Source: Bacillota bacterium (GTDB lineage Bacteria > Bacillota > Clostridia > TANB77 > UBA1234). From it: a stretch of 64,000 nucleotides of DNA. This document shows, piece after piece, positions 22,336 through 31,281 of this stretch. The notes beneath the pieces are model-generated. The model was not told the DNA's origin. It did no database searches and was given only the letters and a program-made list of their open reading frames with translations. The stretch lies in contig JAEEHF010000085.1 of the NCBI GenBank assembly GCA_016280725.1, forward strand, positions 25,821 to 89,820, written 5' to 3'. Each line of letters opens with the position of its first letter. Positions within the stretch are counted from its first letter, which is position 1. The translations under genes and the position numbers were made by a program.

Positions 22336-22339
22336 TTAA

Positions 22340-22375
22340 TATTTTTAAAGCCGTCAAACGGCCTTTAAATAGCTT
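22340..22375 (-). terminator. Hairpin upstream of 22335 start
   Basis: TTTAAAG-CCG/CGGCTTTAAA stem with TTTGA loop, followed only by AATATTAAATG, so it may act on translation as much as on transcription. Confidence 0.5.
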
Positions 22376-22416
22376 ATCTACCTGCGGTTTTGTAAGGGTG
22401 TTTTAATCAATCATTT

Positions 22417-22611
22417 TTACTCAATAGGACTTGTAATAGCAAGAAATAACCACCACAATGCTGTCATACCCCAAGAAATTCCAGCAAGAATATCAACCAA
22501 TGTAGCATCCATTTCATTTTTATGTCGGTGTTTTTGAGCAAGTTTAAAATCAAGTAATGTAATTGATGTTTGAATTATAAAAACAATTAAACAGAAAACT
22601 TTATATGGCAT
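22417..22611 (-). CDS. Two-span membrane protein (64 aa)
   Basis: ATG at 22611 (MPYKVFCLIVFIIQTSITLL) with AGGAGAAAAG upstream. Two hydrophobic helices joined by a basic loop (KLAQKHRHKNEMD). Size and topology suit a holin or antiholin, and the recognised holin gene is about 3 kb away, but this is inference. Confidence 0.55.
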   Translation of the reverse strand: MPYKVFCLIVFIIQTSITLLDFKLAQKHRHKNEMDATLVDILAGISWGMTALWWLFLAITSPIE

Positions 22612-22622
22612 CTTTTCTCCTA

Positions 22623-22799
22623 TTAAACTGGTTCTTTTGGATGAGACAGATTCCATTTAAGATCTGCTAATCGATGATTTAATAGTTTTCTTTGCATACA
22701 AATATCCGACAGTTTTTCTTCGAGATCTGCTATTTGTTTTTCTATTTCGCAAATCTCATCCATTATAGACGTTTTATCATCAGACTCAATACAAGTCAT
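22623..22799 (-). CDS. Coiled-coil protein (58 aa)
   Basis: ATG at 22799 (MTCIESDDKTSIMDEICEIE); heptad helix EKQIADLEEKLSDICMQRKL. GCGAGG upstream. Coupled to the membrane protein downstream. Function unknown. Confidence 0.55.
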   Translation of the reverse strand: MTCIESDDKTSIMDEICEIEKQIADLEEKLSDICMQRKLLNHRLADLKWNLSHPKEPV

Positions 22800-22836
22800 A
22801 ATATACCTCGCGTCCATTAAAAAAATAACAATAAGT

Positions 22837-22880
22837 AAAAAGAGAAGAGGTAGATAATCTTTCGACTACCTACCTCTATT
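22837..22880 (-). terminator. Intrinsic terminator
   Basis: AGAGGTAGGTAGTC/GATTATCTACCTCT stem with a GAAA loop, then TCTCTTTTTACTT. Lies between the genes at 22895 and 22623. Confidence 0.8.
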
Positions 22881-22894
22881 ATGGTGTTCCTTAA

Positions 22895-23317
22895 TTAAAT
22901 CCCCTTCGGTGCAAGTAATGCATCCAAAGCTTTGACCCACCTCATACTCAGAGGAGTCTGTCGCTCAAGTGCTATAAACACGCACGTAACTGTAGCATAT
23001 GCTATTATAGATACAATCTTAGGAGTCATCTGTCCCCAATCAATTGCTCGGCGTCGATTAGCCTCTGCAATCTGGAGGTCGACTTTCTTGCGTTCGACAA
23101 CCATCTTGTCATGCTTTTCAACTGCTTCGCAAAGATTTTTTACAGATTCGCTTCCGCGATTATATTCCGTAGTATCCACATGAAAAGTGCTCAATGCTGC
23201 TACACCTTGTTGAATTTCCTCCTCCAAGAGCTGAGTTGTGTCATCTACTTCTATTACTACCTCCGGTTCTTTTCTATTAAACCCCAAAACTTGAAGTAGT
23301 TTCCGATTAAATATCAT
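22895..23317 (-). CDS. Membrane-anchored protein (140 aa)
   Basis: Polar helical N-terminal part, a basic stretch (VERKKVDLQIAEANRRRAID) and one C-terminal membrane span (IVSIIAYATVTCVFIALE). AAAGGAG before ATG. Single-gene unit with promoter at 23360, leader hairpin and terminator. Similar small membrane proteins occur near lysis genes; no role proven. Confidence 0.6.
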   Translation of the reverse strand: MIFNRKLLQVLGFNRKEPEVVIEVDDTTQLLEEEIQQGVAALSTFHVDTTEYNRGSESVKNLCEAVEKHDKMVVERKKVDLQIAEANRRRAIDWGQMTPKIVSIIAYATVTCVFIALERQTPLSMRWVKALDALLAPKGI

Positions 23318-23336
23318 ACTCTTCTCCTTTCCAATA

Positions 23337-23385
23337 GAGGCACACCGTATGCCTCTCCTAATTAGAGATAAGTATTTTATGCGGA
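23337..23385 (-). promoter_or_regulatory. Phage-type promoter with leader hairpin
   Basis: TCCGCA (23380-23385), spacer TAAAATACTTATCT, CTAATT, AGG, followed by hairpin AGAGGCA/TGCCTCT and the ribosome binding site of the gene at 22895. Confidence 0.65.
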
Positions 23386-23712
23386 CTACTCTACATCAGT
23401 ACTATTAGAACTGTTATCACAAGAAAACGGCACAATTACTTGAGTCTGTTTCTTATAAACATCGAGATAGCATCGATTCTTAGCAGCATGATATGTGAAT
23501 TCAAAATATAAACCATCGCCATCTCTAGGAACTCCGAATAATCCTTTAAAATTTTCTATTGCTTTACACTTCCAAGTAGTATATACTTCAGATGCATGAA
23601 TTCTGCCAAAATTTTTAATAAGATCTTCTTGGCTATTCCACCATTTAGCAATTGATGTAGCTGCAAGAACTTCAAACATTTTGTCAGTCATACCACCATA
23701 TAAATCAGCCAT
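23386..23712 (-). CDS. Hypothetical protein (108 aa)
   Basis: Soluble alpha/beta protein (DKMFEVLAATSIAKWWNSQE, YHAAKNRCYLDVYKKQTQVI). AAAGGAG before ATG; its stop abuts the promoter at 23360. It lies directly after the large HHGIKG protein. Function unknown. Confidence 0.6.
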   Translation of the reverse strand: MADLYGGMTDKMFEVLAATSIAKWWNSQEDLIKNFGRIHASEVYTTWKCKAIENFKGLFGVPRDGDGLYFEFTYHAAKNRCYLDVYKKQTQVIVPFSCDNSSNSTDVE

Positions 23713-23727
23713 AATATAATTCTCCTT

Positions 23728-25350
23728 TTATTTTTTACGTTTTTTATGAATATTTTTACCGCGTTCGATAAGATCATTAGTATAATCTATAATTTCTGGT
23801 GTAACACTTGATAATGCTGTGATAGCATCTTTATTTTTGACAGCGTTCATGGCTTGCATATAACGTTTGCCAGCGTCAATCGCTGTTCTGGCATTTCCTA
23901 TCGCATTACCCCATGTGCGCACATCATCAGTATCCACATCTTGCATGACTTTATTACGAACGCTGTTTTTAACTTTTTCGCTAGCAGCTTGTTTAGCTTT
24001 AGAAGTTTTGTCACGAATAGTATCGCTTGGTTTTTTACTTCCATTTTGATTTGCTGATGAAGTATTCGGTATTTCAGGATTATTAGTATTCTTAGAAGAT
24101 TTTCCCGTTCCCATTTTATACAATGCGTAGCCTGTACCAGCAGCAAGTGCAGCACCAGCTGCTACTTTACCAGCTTTTCTAAGAGCTTGTTGCTTTTTAG
24201 TAAGACCCTTTTTAGTAGCACCTTTTGGATTTACTTGTTTATAACGTCTAGCTTCCATAGTATAATATGGTACTTTTTTAGCACTACCAAGTGTTAAAGC
24301 ACCACCTGCAACTAAAGCAGCAGGGACGAGAGCGCGCGTCTTAGGATTTTGATATAAGGCGTATGCACCAGCCGCAGTTGCAGCAGCTTTAGCAGCAGTT
24401 CCTACCATAGCCCAATTGCGACGATTTTTAGATACTATTTGTCTACCAATATTAATTTCTCGTTGACTCAAATCAGCACGTTTACGATCAGAACGAGTTT
24501 GAACACGTCTAATTCGTTTATCAAGTCGTTCATTTTTCTCAGGATCTCTGTTCTTTTCCTGAGCTCGTTGGAGGCGATTTATCTTGTAATATTTTCGTGC
24601 ATCTTGAACAGCATATCGACGTTTTCCAGCAGCATTAAGAGTACCATCTGGATTCTGATAACGTCTTACACCCCATTTCATTCCTTTGATACCATGATGC
24701 ATTAATGAAGCAGTATAGGATGGCTTTATATCAAAATATAATTCCGAATGTTTAACACGTTTGTTTCTTTGCTTAGTATTTTTTCTAACTACATGTTTTC
24801 CATAGGCATTTTGTATACCCGCAGAAACTTGACCTATTTTTCGTCCAGTAGCTTTACCAATAGCTCCGCCTGCTTTTCCACCTAAATCTATAGCAATATC
24901 ATTCATATCATTATCAAGTATATAATCGTCATTTATATATTTATTAAAATCTTTAGCTTTGTTTGATATCTTCTTCGTGTTTACTTTTTTAGCGATCTTT
25001 TTCGCATTATCATGAACTCCGGTTTTTCTTGAAACTTTTTCAGCAAAATCGCGAGGTTTTTTAGTAGCTTCATAAGTTTTAGCTCTTGCTTTTGCAGTAG
25101 ATTTAGTTATAGCATCACTACTCTTACTCGCAACTCTATCTCTATTATTATATAAAAATGAACCAGAAATAGACCCAATAACTTTTCCTATTGCTTCTCC
25201 ACGACGTTCGTGAGAAGATATAATACGTTGTCGTCCTTCAGCAGTTAAAGACCCATCCGAATTCTGATAACGTCTTACACCCCATTTCTGTCCTTTAATA
25301 CCATGGTGAGATAAATATAAATCGTCTCGGTATGAAGGTAGGTACTCCAT
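23728..25350 (-). CDS. HHGIKG-family protein with two tag copies (540 aa)
   Basis: Tag 1: MEYLPSYRDDLYLSHHGIKG at the N-terminus, continuing QKWGVRRYQNSDG. Tag 2: SLMHHGIKGMKWGVRRYQNP near residue 215, preceded by FDIKPSY. This looks like two family members fused. Between and after are basic alanine/lysine-rich helices, and two small hydrophobic stretches (GTAAKAAATAAGAYALY; GKVAAGAALAAGTGYALY). It lies between the holin gene and late small genes. A virion-associated role is likely but not shown. Confidence 0.7.
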   Translation of the reverse strand: MEYLPSYRDDLYLSHHGIKGQKWGVRRYQNSDGSLTAEGRQRIISSHERRGEAIGKVIGSISGSFLYNNRDRVASKSSDAITKSTAKARAKTYEATKKPRDFAEKVSRKTGVHDNAKKIAKKVNTKKISNKAKDFNKYINDDYILDNDMNDIAIDLGGKAGGAIGKATGRKIGQVSAGIQNAYGKHVVRKNTKQRNKRVKHSELYFDIKPSYTASLMHHGIKGMKWGVRRYQNPDGTLNAAGKRRYAVQDARKYYKINRLQRAQEKNRDPEKNERLDKRIRRVQTRSDRKRADLSQREINIGRQIVSKNRRNWAMVGTAAKAAATAAGAYALYQNPKTRALVPAALVAGGALTLGSAKKVPYYTMEARRYKQVNPKGATKKGLTKKQQALRKAGKVAAGAALAAGTGYALYKMGTGKSSKNTNNPEIPNTSSANQNGSKKPSDTIRDKTSKAKQAASEKVKNSVRNKVMQDVDTDDVRTWGNAIGNARTAIDAGKRYMQAMNAVKNKDAITALSSVTPEIIDYTNDLIERGKNIHKKRKK

Positions 25351-25369
25351 AACTACCTCCTAAAATATG

Positions 25370-25582
25370 TTAGTTGTTACTATTCTGTTTATTATAATTA
25401 CTAGTGCTAATGCCCAGAAGAGCTCCAAGAAATGCGTCAATTGCTGTAATAGTACCAACAATTTGCGTACTATACGGCAGACCCCAAATACTTGCAAGAG
25501 CAAAATATAAAGTGCCAAGTGCAGGAAGTACAATCATTGCAATCCATTTAAGTGCATTGTATGTTTTATCGTCAAAAATCAT
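25370..25582 (-). CDS. Holin, r1t/Dp-1-like
   Basis: 70 aa: NALKWIAMIVLPALGTLYFA, WGLPYSTQIVGTITAIDAFL, GALLGISTSNYNK. Two membrane helices with a central WGLP turn and a TITAIDxFLGxLLGIS motif, as in holins of the Dp-1/r1t type. It would form pores that release or activate the endolysin encoded at 28080. Holin type is from recall of the family pattern. Confidence 0.82.
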   Translation of the reverse strand: MIFDDKTYNALKWIAMIVLPALGTLYFALASIWGLPYSTQIVGTITAIDAFLGALLGISTSNYNKQNSNN

Positions 25583-25596
25583 ATTTTCTCCAATCG

Positions 25597-26490
25597 TTAA
25601 TAATTATATAATCCCAATGCATATCGTCCGATGGTTGTTATTTTAGATTTATAAACATCGCGCATAGTAGTCTTTTTTATTCCGCTTAAAATATAAGAAG
25701 ACGGATCGAATACTATAACCGGTGAATTAGATGGTAGCGGATGATTTATAGCATCATTAATATCTAGCAACGCACCATATCCATCTTTTGTAAGTCTCGT
25801 AAATAGTTTAGCTCGTTGATTAACAACATCTTTATTTTGATTAGGTATAACACAATTTATCATATCATATATGGTATGTAAATCTTTATCAGTAGGTGTA
25901 TATGTTTTATCATGCATTTTACTTAAAACATTATTGTATTTTTTATCGTTAGGAACATACATTTTTTTTAAATATGATCCTAGTCTATTTGGATCTCTAA
26001 CAAAATTCATAAAATCTCTATCGTTAGCATATAAATAAGTTACAGCTTTTGCTCCAGAATCTTGTGAAGCAACTTTAATATCGTTTGCTGCTTTGTTTTT
26101 AATAGCCCATTTGTATGTTTTACCAGTGCCTATAGAATTACCATTTTCGTCATAAAGAGGCTGAACGTTTTTATGGTTGAATATAGCATTATATCTATCT
26201 TTATCTGCTTTAGTATAAGCAGCATAAAACATATCAGCGTTGTTAGTTCTTTGTGGATTTCGAGCTAATGTTTGTAACTCAGTTCCTTCTTTAATTACTT
26301 GGTCATAGTGTCGCTTATTATAACGACTATATTTTGCTTTTCGTGCTTTTTTTAAAGCCTTCCATTCTGTTTCTGTATAATCGCCACCTTTTAGTGGATA
26401 AGGAGGTCCATTACGGGTCCCCCATTTTTGGCCAAGAATTCCATGATGCATTAAATATAAGTCGTCTCGCCAAGATGGTAAATACTCCAA
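25597..26490 (-). CDS. HHGILG-family protein, TTG start (297 aa)
   Basis: The TTG at 26490 gives MEYLPSWRDDLYLMHHGILG, matching the start of the protein at 23728, and has AAGGAGG eight bases upstream plus a promoter at 26512. QKWGTRNGPPYPLKGGDYTE is the variant tag. The body (KEGTELQTLARNPQRTNNAD, later VIVFDPSSYILSG) could be an ADP-ribosyltransferase-like fold as in related gut-phage proteins, but I cannot confirm a catalytic triad. Confidence 0.68.
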   Translation of the reverse strand: MEYLPSWRDDLYLMHHGILGQKWGTRNGPPYPLKGGDYTETEWKALKKARKAKYSRYNKRHYDQVIKEGTELQTLARNPQRTNNADMFYAAYTKADKDRYNAIFNHKNVQPLYDENGNSIGTGKTYKWAIKNKAANDIKVASQDSGAKAVTYLYANDRDFMNFVRDPNRLGSYLKKMYVPNDKKYNNVLSKMHDKTYTPTDKDLHTIYDMINCVIPNQNKDVVNQRAKLFTRLTKDGYGALLDINDAINHPLPSNSPVIVFDPSSYILSGIKKTTMRDVYKSKITTIGRYALGLYNY

Positions 26491-26511
26491 TAGATACACC
26501 TCCTTTACTCT

Positions 26512-26537
26512 TATTAAAGAAAGTATAATTTTACGAA
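26512..26537 (-). promoter_or_regulatory. Phage-type promoter
   Basis: TTCGTA (26532-26537), spacer AAATTATACTTTCT, TTAATA; 10 bases before the ribosome binding site of the gene at 25597. The element overlaps the stop codon of the gene at 26531. Confidence 0.6.
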
Positions 26538-26689
26538 TTGGTTAAAGCGAGCAGTTCTTCTCTAGATAACTCATGAATAATTCCGTTTTCTATCTTAAAA
26601 CCGACAAAGCAGTCTTGATCGGAATCAGCATCAAGTCCTTCAGGCATTGGTCCAGGTTCGCCTACTGGACATTTTAAAATATCATTCAT
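26531..26689 (-). CDS. Small acidic protein (52 aa)
   Basis: ATG at 26689 (MNDILKCPVGEPGPMPEGLD), TAA at 26531-26533. Acidic; the second half reads CFVGFKIENGIIHELSREEL. AAAGGA lies 11 bases upstream of ATG. It ends the tail-fibre operon. Function unknown. Confidence 0.65.
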   Translation of the reverse strand: MNDILKCPVGEPGPMPEGLDADSDQDCFVGFKIENGIIHELSREELLALTNS

Positions 26690-26738
26690 ACTTTTTTAGA
26701 TCCTTTGTTTTGGATCCGACGTGACCGTTGATTGTGGA

Positions 26739-27377
26739 TTAGTTTATACAATAAGTAATGTCAACGTATATTTGTCTTATAATTCCTGCGTTGGGTAAAT
26801 GATTATCCAATAATAATGTTCCGCCAGAGTTTGGTGCCCATAGAAGGTTTGCGACTCTATTCGCAAGACCATTAACAGCAGAACTGCATGCTGTTGCAGT
26901 AACTATCCATTTGGGAGCAGGTGAGCCATTTATCAACATCGTTCCTAATGTGGTTCTGGCATTGGTTGGAATATCTGCGGTTGCTTTTATATCAAAAATC
27001 ACATTTATTATTTTCCCACATTTACGTGCTTTTAAATCAGTGTATTCATATCCTGAGTTTAAAGTGATGCTTACCGTTGGGTTAGTCACCGAATCCTGGA
27101 GAGATTTCAACTCACTCCCAATATTAGCCGCTCGTACATTAGTACCTAATATCAATGATCCGCCAGATGAAATTGGAGAGGTTACTTTATAAAGATGGCC
27201 ACCATATAAAAGAAATTCCCCGATAGAATGAGCCGCTTGAGTTGGCGAAGTCTCTACTGTAGCTATATCGCCAGCCACTGCGTCAATCTTATCGAAATTA
27301 TCGCTAACTGTAGTAAGATCTGCCGGATCGCCAACTTCCAATATTTCAAGATCTAAATTATCTGATTGATAGCTCAT
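26739..27377 (-). CDS. Tail fibre-like protein (212 aa)
   Basis: N-terminus LDLEILEVGDPADLTTVSDN is of the type that attaches phage fibres, followed by HSIGEFLLYGGHLYKVTSPI, a divergent copy of the cassette found in the proteins at 27399 and 34412, and a C-terminal beta-rich domain. Likely a receptor-binding or fibre tip protein. AGGAGG before ATG. Confidence 0.65.
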   Translation of the reverse strand: MSYQSDNLDLEILEVGDPADLTTVSDNFDKIDAVAGDIATVETSPTQAAHSIGEFLLYGGHLYKVTSPISSGGSLILGTNVRAANIGSELKSLQDSVTNPTVSITLNSGYEYTDLKARKCGKIINVIFDIKATADIPTNARTTLGTMLINGSPAPKWIVTATACSSAVNGLANRVANLLWAPNSGGTLLLDNHLPNAGIIRQIYVDITYCIN

Positions 27378-27398
27378 TTAGCACCTCCTAAAATTACA

Positions 27399-28061
27399 TT
27401 AGATAATATACTCGTTTTCTCGTCCAATTACCCATAAGAGAGATATGTATGTATTCTCTATCGCGGATTGTGTTGTTGCATAATTATATACGCGAAACAA
27501 ACCAGAGGTATCAACCCTAAACACAAGGGCATGATCCATATTGTAATTCGGAACTATAGTAAACGAATCAAATGCGGGACGATATGCCTGGGGTATCGTG
27601 GCGATATTCGTATAAGCTTGCGGTTGCAGAGACGTAAAAGACCTCGCCGTGATAACTGCTATGCGACCAAAAGTAGCTAATTGACAGAGATCTGTATGCT
27701 CACTAGATAAGCTTAATGATACCGAATTCTGAAGAGCTTGAACAGAAGTATTTAGTGCTGTTATAGCTTGTTCAAGAGTTATAGGAGTAGCATTAGAACC
27801 TGGCGTAATTGTTTCACCCGAAGCAATTGCTGAGGTAGCTTTATGAAGTACATTATCCAACATAAAGTAAGAACCTATAGCATGATTTGATTGAGCTGTA
27901 TGACTCTCTATCATTGCTATGTTTTCTTGAGAAGTTTCCTGATCTTCTAGATACTGTCCATAAGCCTCGTCAATTATTTCATTATTATCTTTATAAGTGG
28001 AAAAAATATGTTTGTCAGCGGCGGAAGGAACTTCTAGTCCTAAATTATCCGTCTTACTCAT
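27399..28061 (-). CDS. Tail fibre-like protein (220 aa)
   Basis: N-terminal attachment-type segment, then the cassette [20 protein letters not shown] continuing [20 protein letters not shown], almost identical to that in the 596-residue fibre at 34412, and a beta-rich C-terminus ending LLWVIGRENEYII. Likely receptor binding. AGGAGG before ATG. Confidence 0.65.
   Translation of the reverse strand: MSKTDNLGLEVPSAADKHIFSTYKDNNEIIDEAYGQYLEDQETSQENIAMIESHTAQSNHAIGSYFMLDNVLHKATSAIASGETITPGSNATPITLEQAITALNTSVQALQNSVSLSLSSEHTDLCQLATFGRIAVITARSFTSLQPQAYTNIATIPQAYRPAFDSFTIVPNYNMDHALVFRVDTSGLFRVYNYATTQSAIENTYISLLWVIGRENEYII
27731..27935 (-). repeat. Fibre cassette, copy A
   Basis: About 200 bases resemble 34811-35015 closely at DNA level (long identical runs such as CAAGAGTTATAGGAGT). 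Encodes the [20 protein letters not shown] cassette. Confidence 0.75.
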
Positions 28062-28079
28062 ATAAGACCTCCTAAAATA

Positions 28080-30125
28080 CTATTTAGTAATCAAGCCCTT
28101 ATTAATAGCATCCTGTAAGGCCTTAACGGATTCACGACCAAAATATCCATCTACTTCTAATGTATAGCCAAGACTGTTAAGATACGTCTGGAATTTCCTA
28201 GAAGTATCGGGGCCCCAGTATCCATCTACACCAGATCCGACTTTTCTTTGAATTGCCTTGACTAATTCTGATCCACCAGATCCATACTCTACATTAGACA
28301 TACCCCAATGATAATCCTTACTATCGGGATCTTGACCACTAATGATCCCATCTTCAGTAGTTCCAAATATATGCTGAAGGTCTATAATGGTATTCCATCC
28401 GCCAATACCGTCAACATCCAACTTTCCACCATCACGATTATTCTTTGGAGTAGTATCTACAGAAGGTATAATTCGTCCATCGTAAGGAATATAATCAGGT
28501 CTTAGCACATATGCTACATTACCCATCTGTCGATATTTTTCTTGAACAGCATTACCGACATTGCCTTCAATTGTAGTAAAACCGTAACCGTCAAATGAAC
28601 CAGTTGCAAAACCTATATGATCAGTTGCATTATCCCAGTTCCAGTTGAATATAATAACATCACCATACTGAACATCGTAAATATCATCAATGGCGTATTT
28701 ACGAGCACCACCGTTCAAAGCGATGTCGGTATTCTGAGTTGGGAATCCATCCATCTCAACTCCACCAAAATATAAACAATAGCTAGCAAACATGCAGCAC
28801 CAGAATATTTCATTAGATGGACCAGCTAACCAATCCTCTCCAGTCAACTCAGCAAGCCATCGTCCAAATAAACTGCCAGGTTCGGGATCGTCTGGAGCAT
28901 AATATCCAAGATACTTATAAGCAACTGCTATAACATCTTCCGCTCGTCCTGTAACATTTGGTATTGGCTCAGGCTCTGAATCTTTTTCTGGTATCCCATT
29001 CCAACCAGTAATATCAACAGGATTATTAGGATCATCAAGCCATATACGAATTGCTTCAAGACGCTTGCCACGTCCTGTTGTGCCGCATATTTCACCTTCC
29101 CCAACAGGTTCGGTCCATCCATAACTTTCTATATGACCCTGATACCTAAGTTTAAGGCCAGTAGTATTTCCAGTTGTAACTATTTTAATTGCTTCAAGAC
29201 GCAGTCCTTGCCCTGTTGTTCCACAAATATCATCGGTTTTGACATCAGTATAGTCTTTCCAACCAATGTTTTGAATATGTGTGGATACATTTAAACCAGC
29301 AATTGTTGAAGGAAGTTTAAATCTTAGAGCTTCCATACGGGTTGAATATCCAGCAGTTCCAGCTGCTTGACCATCTTTTACCCAATCCATCCAACCAGTA
29401 TTTTGACAATGAGCTTGATATGAAAAATTGCTTTCTCGTAAAATATCGCCGGGATTCTGAACTGGATTTGAACGAATAATTGGTTCTGGCTCAACTATAC
29501 CATTAATTTTTGATGGATAATCTATTCGACAAAAATTAAAATCAGTATAATTTCCGCCAACATCATCGTATGCTACATCACCAGTAAACGGATCCATGCA
29601 TCCTTTTTGCCACATACCAATATCGCCGACACCTGATGGCCAATTAGGTCCCCAACAAGCAATCCAATCAGCGTACTTTAATAATCGATCCGGATTCATA
29701 CTGTTGAGCCATGCACTTTTTCCAGTATATAATCCACTAAACTTATCAATATCATTTAGTTTGTCGCAAAAAGCCTCGATAACATTAGTTAATGCATTAG
29801 ATCCTATACTAAGCTGATAACCATCTTCAACATCCATATAACATGGTAAATCAAAGAATTTATCACCTATAAGATCAGCAAAGTGCTCAGCATCTTTTAT
29901 AGCTTCATATTCAGATGTAACAGTTGTGTAATAATAAAAACCTATATGAATACCAGCATTTACTGCATCATTATAATGAGTTTCAAGCCATGAGTCTCTA
30001 TAACGACCACCCTCATTACCACCAGCTTTTATTATAACACCCCATAAACCATGGCGAGATTTCCAGTATTCGAAATCCACAGATTGATCATACTTAGAAA
30101 TATCAATAAGCAGTTTATCTTCCAT
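28080..30125 (-). CDS. Modular endolysin: GH25, ChW x3, CHAP, PG-binding
   Basis: 681 aa. Residues 1-205: GH25 muramidase (LIDISKYDQSVDFEYW, IGFYYYTT, YMDVEDGY, DWIACWGPNW). About 225-385: three ChW repeats with conserved tryptophan (CQNTGWMDWV, IQNIGWKDYT, IESYGWTEPV). About 395-545: CHAP amidase/endopeptidase with Cys in FWCCMFASY, His in DHIGF, Asn in EGN. About 560-681: two peptidoglycan-binding modules (YWGPDTSRKFQTYL, YFGRESVKALQDAI). Two catalytic domains would cut glycan and peptide bonds. The ChW repeats suggest a clostridial or coriobacterial-type host. Confidence 0.93.
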   Translation of the reverse strand: MEDKLLIDISKYDQSVDFEYWKSRHGLWGVIIKAGGNEGGRYRDSWLETHYNDAVNAGIHIGFYYYTTVTSEYEAIKDAEHFADLIGDKFFDLPCYMDVEDGYQLSIGSNALTNVIEAFCDKLNDIDKFSGLYTGKSAWLNSMNPDRLLKYADWIACWGPNWPSGVGDIGMWQKGCMDPFTGDVAYDDVGGNYTDFNFCRIDYPSKINGIVEPEPIIRSNPVQNPGDILRESNFSYQAHCQNTGWMDWVKDGQAAGTAGYSTRMEALRFKLPSTIAGLNVSTHIQNIGWKDYTDVKTDDICGTTGQGLRLEAIKIVTTGNTTGLKLRYQGHIESYGWTEPVGEGEICGTTGRGKRLEAIRIWLDDPNNPVDITGWNGIPEKDSEPEPIPNVTGRAEDVIAVAYKYLGYYAPDDPEPGSLFGRWLAELTGEDWLAGPSNEIFWCCMFASYCLYFGGVEMDGFPTQNTDIALNGGARKYAIDDIYDVQYGDVIIFNWNWDNATDHIGFATGSFDGYGFTTIEGNVGNAVQEKYRQMGNVAYVLRPDYIPYDGRIIPSVDTTPKNNRDGGKLDVDGIGGWNTIIDLQHIFGTTEDGIISGQDPDSKDYHWGMSNVEYGSGGSELVKAIQRKVGSGVDGYWGPDTSRKFQTYLNSLGYTLEVDGYFGRESVKALQDAINKGLITK

Positions 30126-30146
30126 GGCAATCCTTTCAATTGTAGA

Positions 30147-30332
30147 TTAGTCGTCACGTTTTTTAGTCTCTTTACGTTTCTTCTTTCGACCGTTATCAAT
30201 GATTCGCTGAACCCTAGCCTTAGCTTCTTCGATACTCGATTCACTGGGTTTTATATCAACTAAATTTTTTCTACGACGAATAGAATCTACAAGTTTACTA
30301 TTACCAACTAGTGTTGAAATATTCTCAATCAT
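30147..30332 (-). CDS. Small basic protein (61 aa)
   Basis: ATG at 30332 (MIENISTLVGNSKLVDSIRR) with TTGGAGG upstream. The C-terminus is strongly basic (IIDNGRKKKRKETKKRDD). It lies between a structural gene and the endolysin gene. Function unknown. Confidence 0.6.
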   Translation of the reverse strand: MIENISTLVGNSKLVDSIRRRKNLVDIKPSESSIEEAKARVQRIIDNGRKKKRKETKKRDD

Positions 30333-30377
30333 CTTTGAAAACCTCCAAAAAACTTCCATTTTGAATTTTGTACTTCA

Positions 30378-30830
30378 TTAAATTTTGTTAATCCAAATAG
30401 CATCTATAGTAGAACCGCTAGTGAACATTGCAGCTCCTTCTATATCACTAGTGTGAACAGCATTCATCCACTGCCCACCCATAACATGAACAGAAAAAGT
30501 ATAACCAGCGCCAACGAGTTCTATACCAGTAATATTAGTTCCATCACCAAGATCTGAATCAAAACCAATGTCATAAGGAAGCCACTTGCCGCGCCGATTA
30601 CGAACTCTAGCTTTGGAAATTCCATCGCATTCAATCTTAAAGCCGAGCATAGGAAGACCAATAATGCCTGCGTGGTCAACGAATGAACCATCATCAGCAT
30701 CTAAACCAATCATGCCTACGCCCCAACCGTTTTGCGTTTTAGCAACATAGTGCGGTTCTTTCGATTCAGTATTTACTTTCTTAGTGACATCAGTATCCTT
30801 ATTATTTTTTACAGTCTCGAGATCCATCAT
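30378..30830 (-). CDS. ChW-like/carbohydrate-binding-type protein (150 aa)
   Basis: Beta-rich protein with QNGWGVGMIGLDADDGSFVD and KARVRNRRGKWLPYDIGFDS, which recall ChW-type repeats and other virion surface domains. Two adjacent ATGs; AAAGGGG upstream. Probably a minor virion or cell-wall-binding protein; assignment tentative. Confidence 0.5.
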   Translation of the reverse strand: MMDLETVKNNKDTDVTKKVNTESKEPHYVAKTQNGWGVGMIGLDADDGSFVDHAGIIGLPMLGFKIECDGISKARVRNRRGKWLPYDIGFDSDLGDGTNITGIELVGAGYTFSVHVMGGQWMNAVHTSDIEGAAMFTSGSTIDAIWINKI

Positions 30831-30927
30831 AATCCCCTTTCAATAGATTAATATGTTCAACCCATATGTTGAGTAAAATATTCATTTTTAAATAGGGTGA
30901 CCACAATAATAGTAGTCACCCAAAATA

Positions 30928-31278
30928 TTAAATTTCTTTTATTTCAAGACGCTCGATACGTTCTAAATATTCTGATACAAAACCATTATTACCTACTAAT
31001 TCAGTATAACGTTCATATAAATTCATAATAGAGGAAAATTCTTCAGAAGTAATCCATCCTCGTCGTAAACATTTTTCACAACTATATACGATATTGATTC
31101 GCATATCAGCTTTGGTAGCATTACTAATAGTATCTAACTTTTTATCAAGTTGATCGCGCCATTGTTTACTATCATTTTGATAATCTTTTAATTTATCAAG
31201 AGCCATCTTAACTATCCAACCTATAATACCGGTAAGTATAGTTTGAATAATCATTTCGATTGGAATAGCCACTTGCAT
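30928..31278 (-). CDS. Membrane-anchored coiled-coil protein (116 aa)
   Basis: N-terminal hydrophobic helix (MIIQTILTGIIGWIVKMALD) then a charged helix and a cysteine pair in YSCEKCLRRGWITSEEFSSI. This build (anchor plus helix, beside lysis genes) resembles holin-associated proteins of Firmicutes phages. Weak ribosome binding site; follows the gene at 31282 by a few bases. Confidence 0.55.
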   Translation of the reverse strand: MQVAIPIEMIIQTILTGIIGWIVKMALDKLKDYQNDSKQWRDQLDKKLDTISNATKADMRINIVYSCEKCLRRGWITSEEFSSIMNLYERYTELVGNNGFVSEYLERIERLEIKEI

Positions 31279-31281
31279 ACT

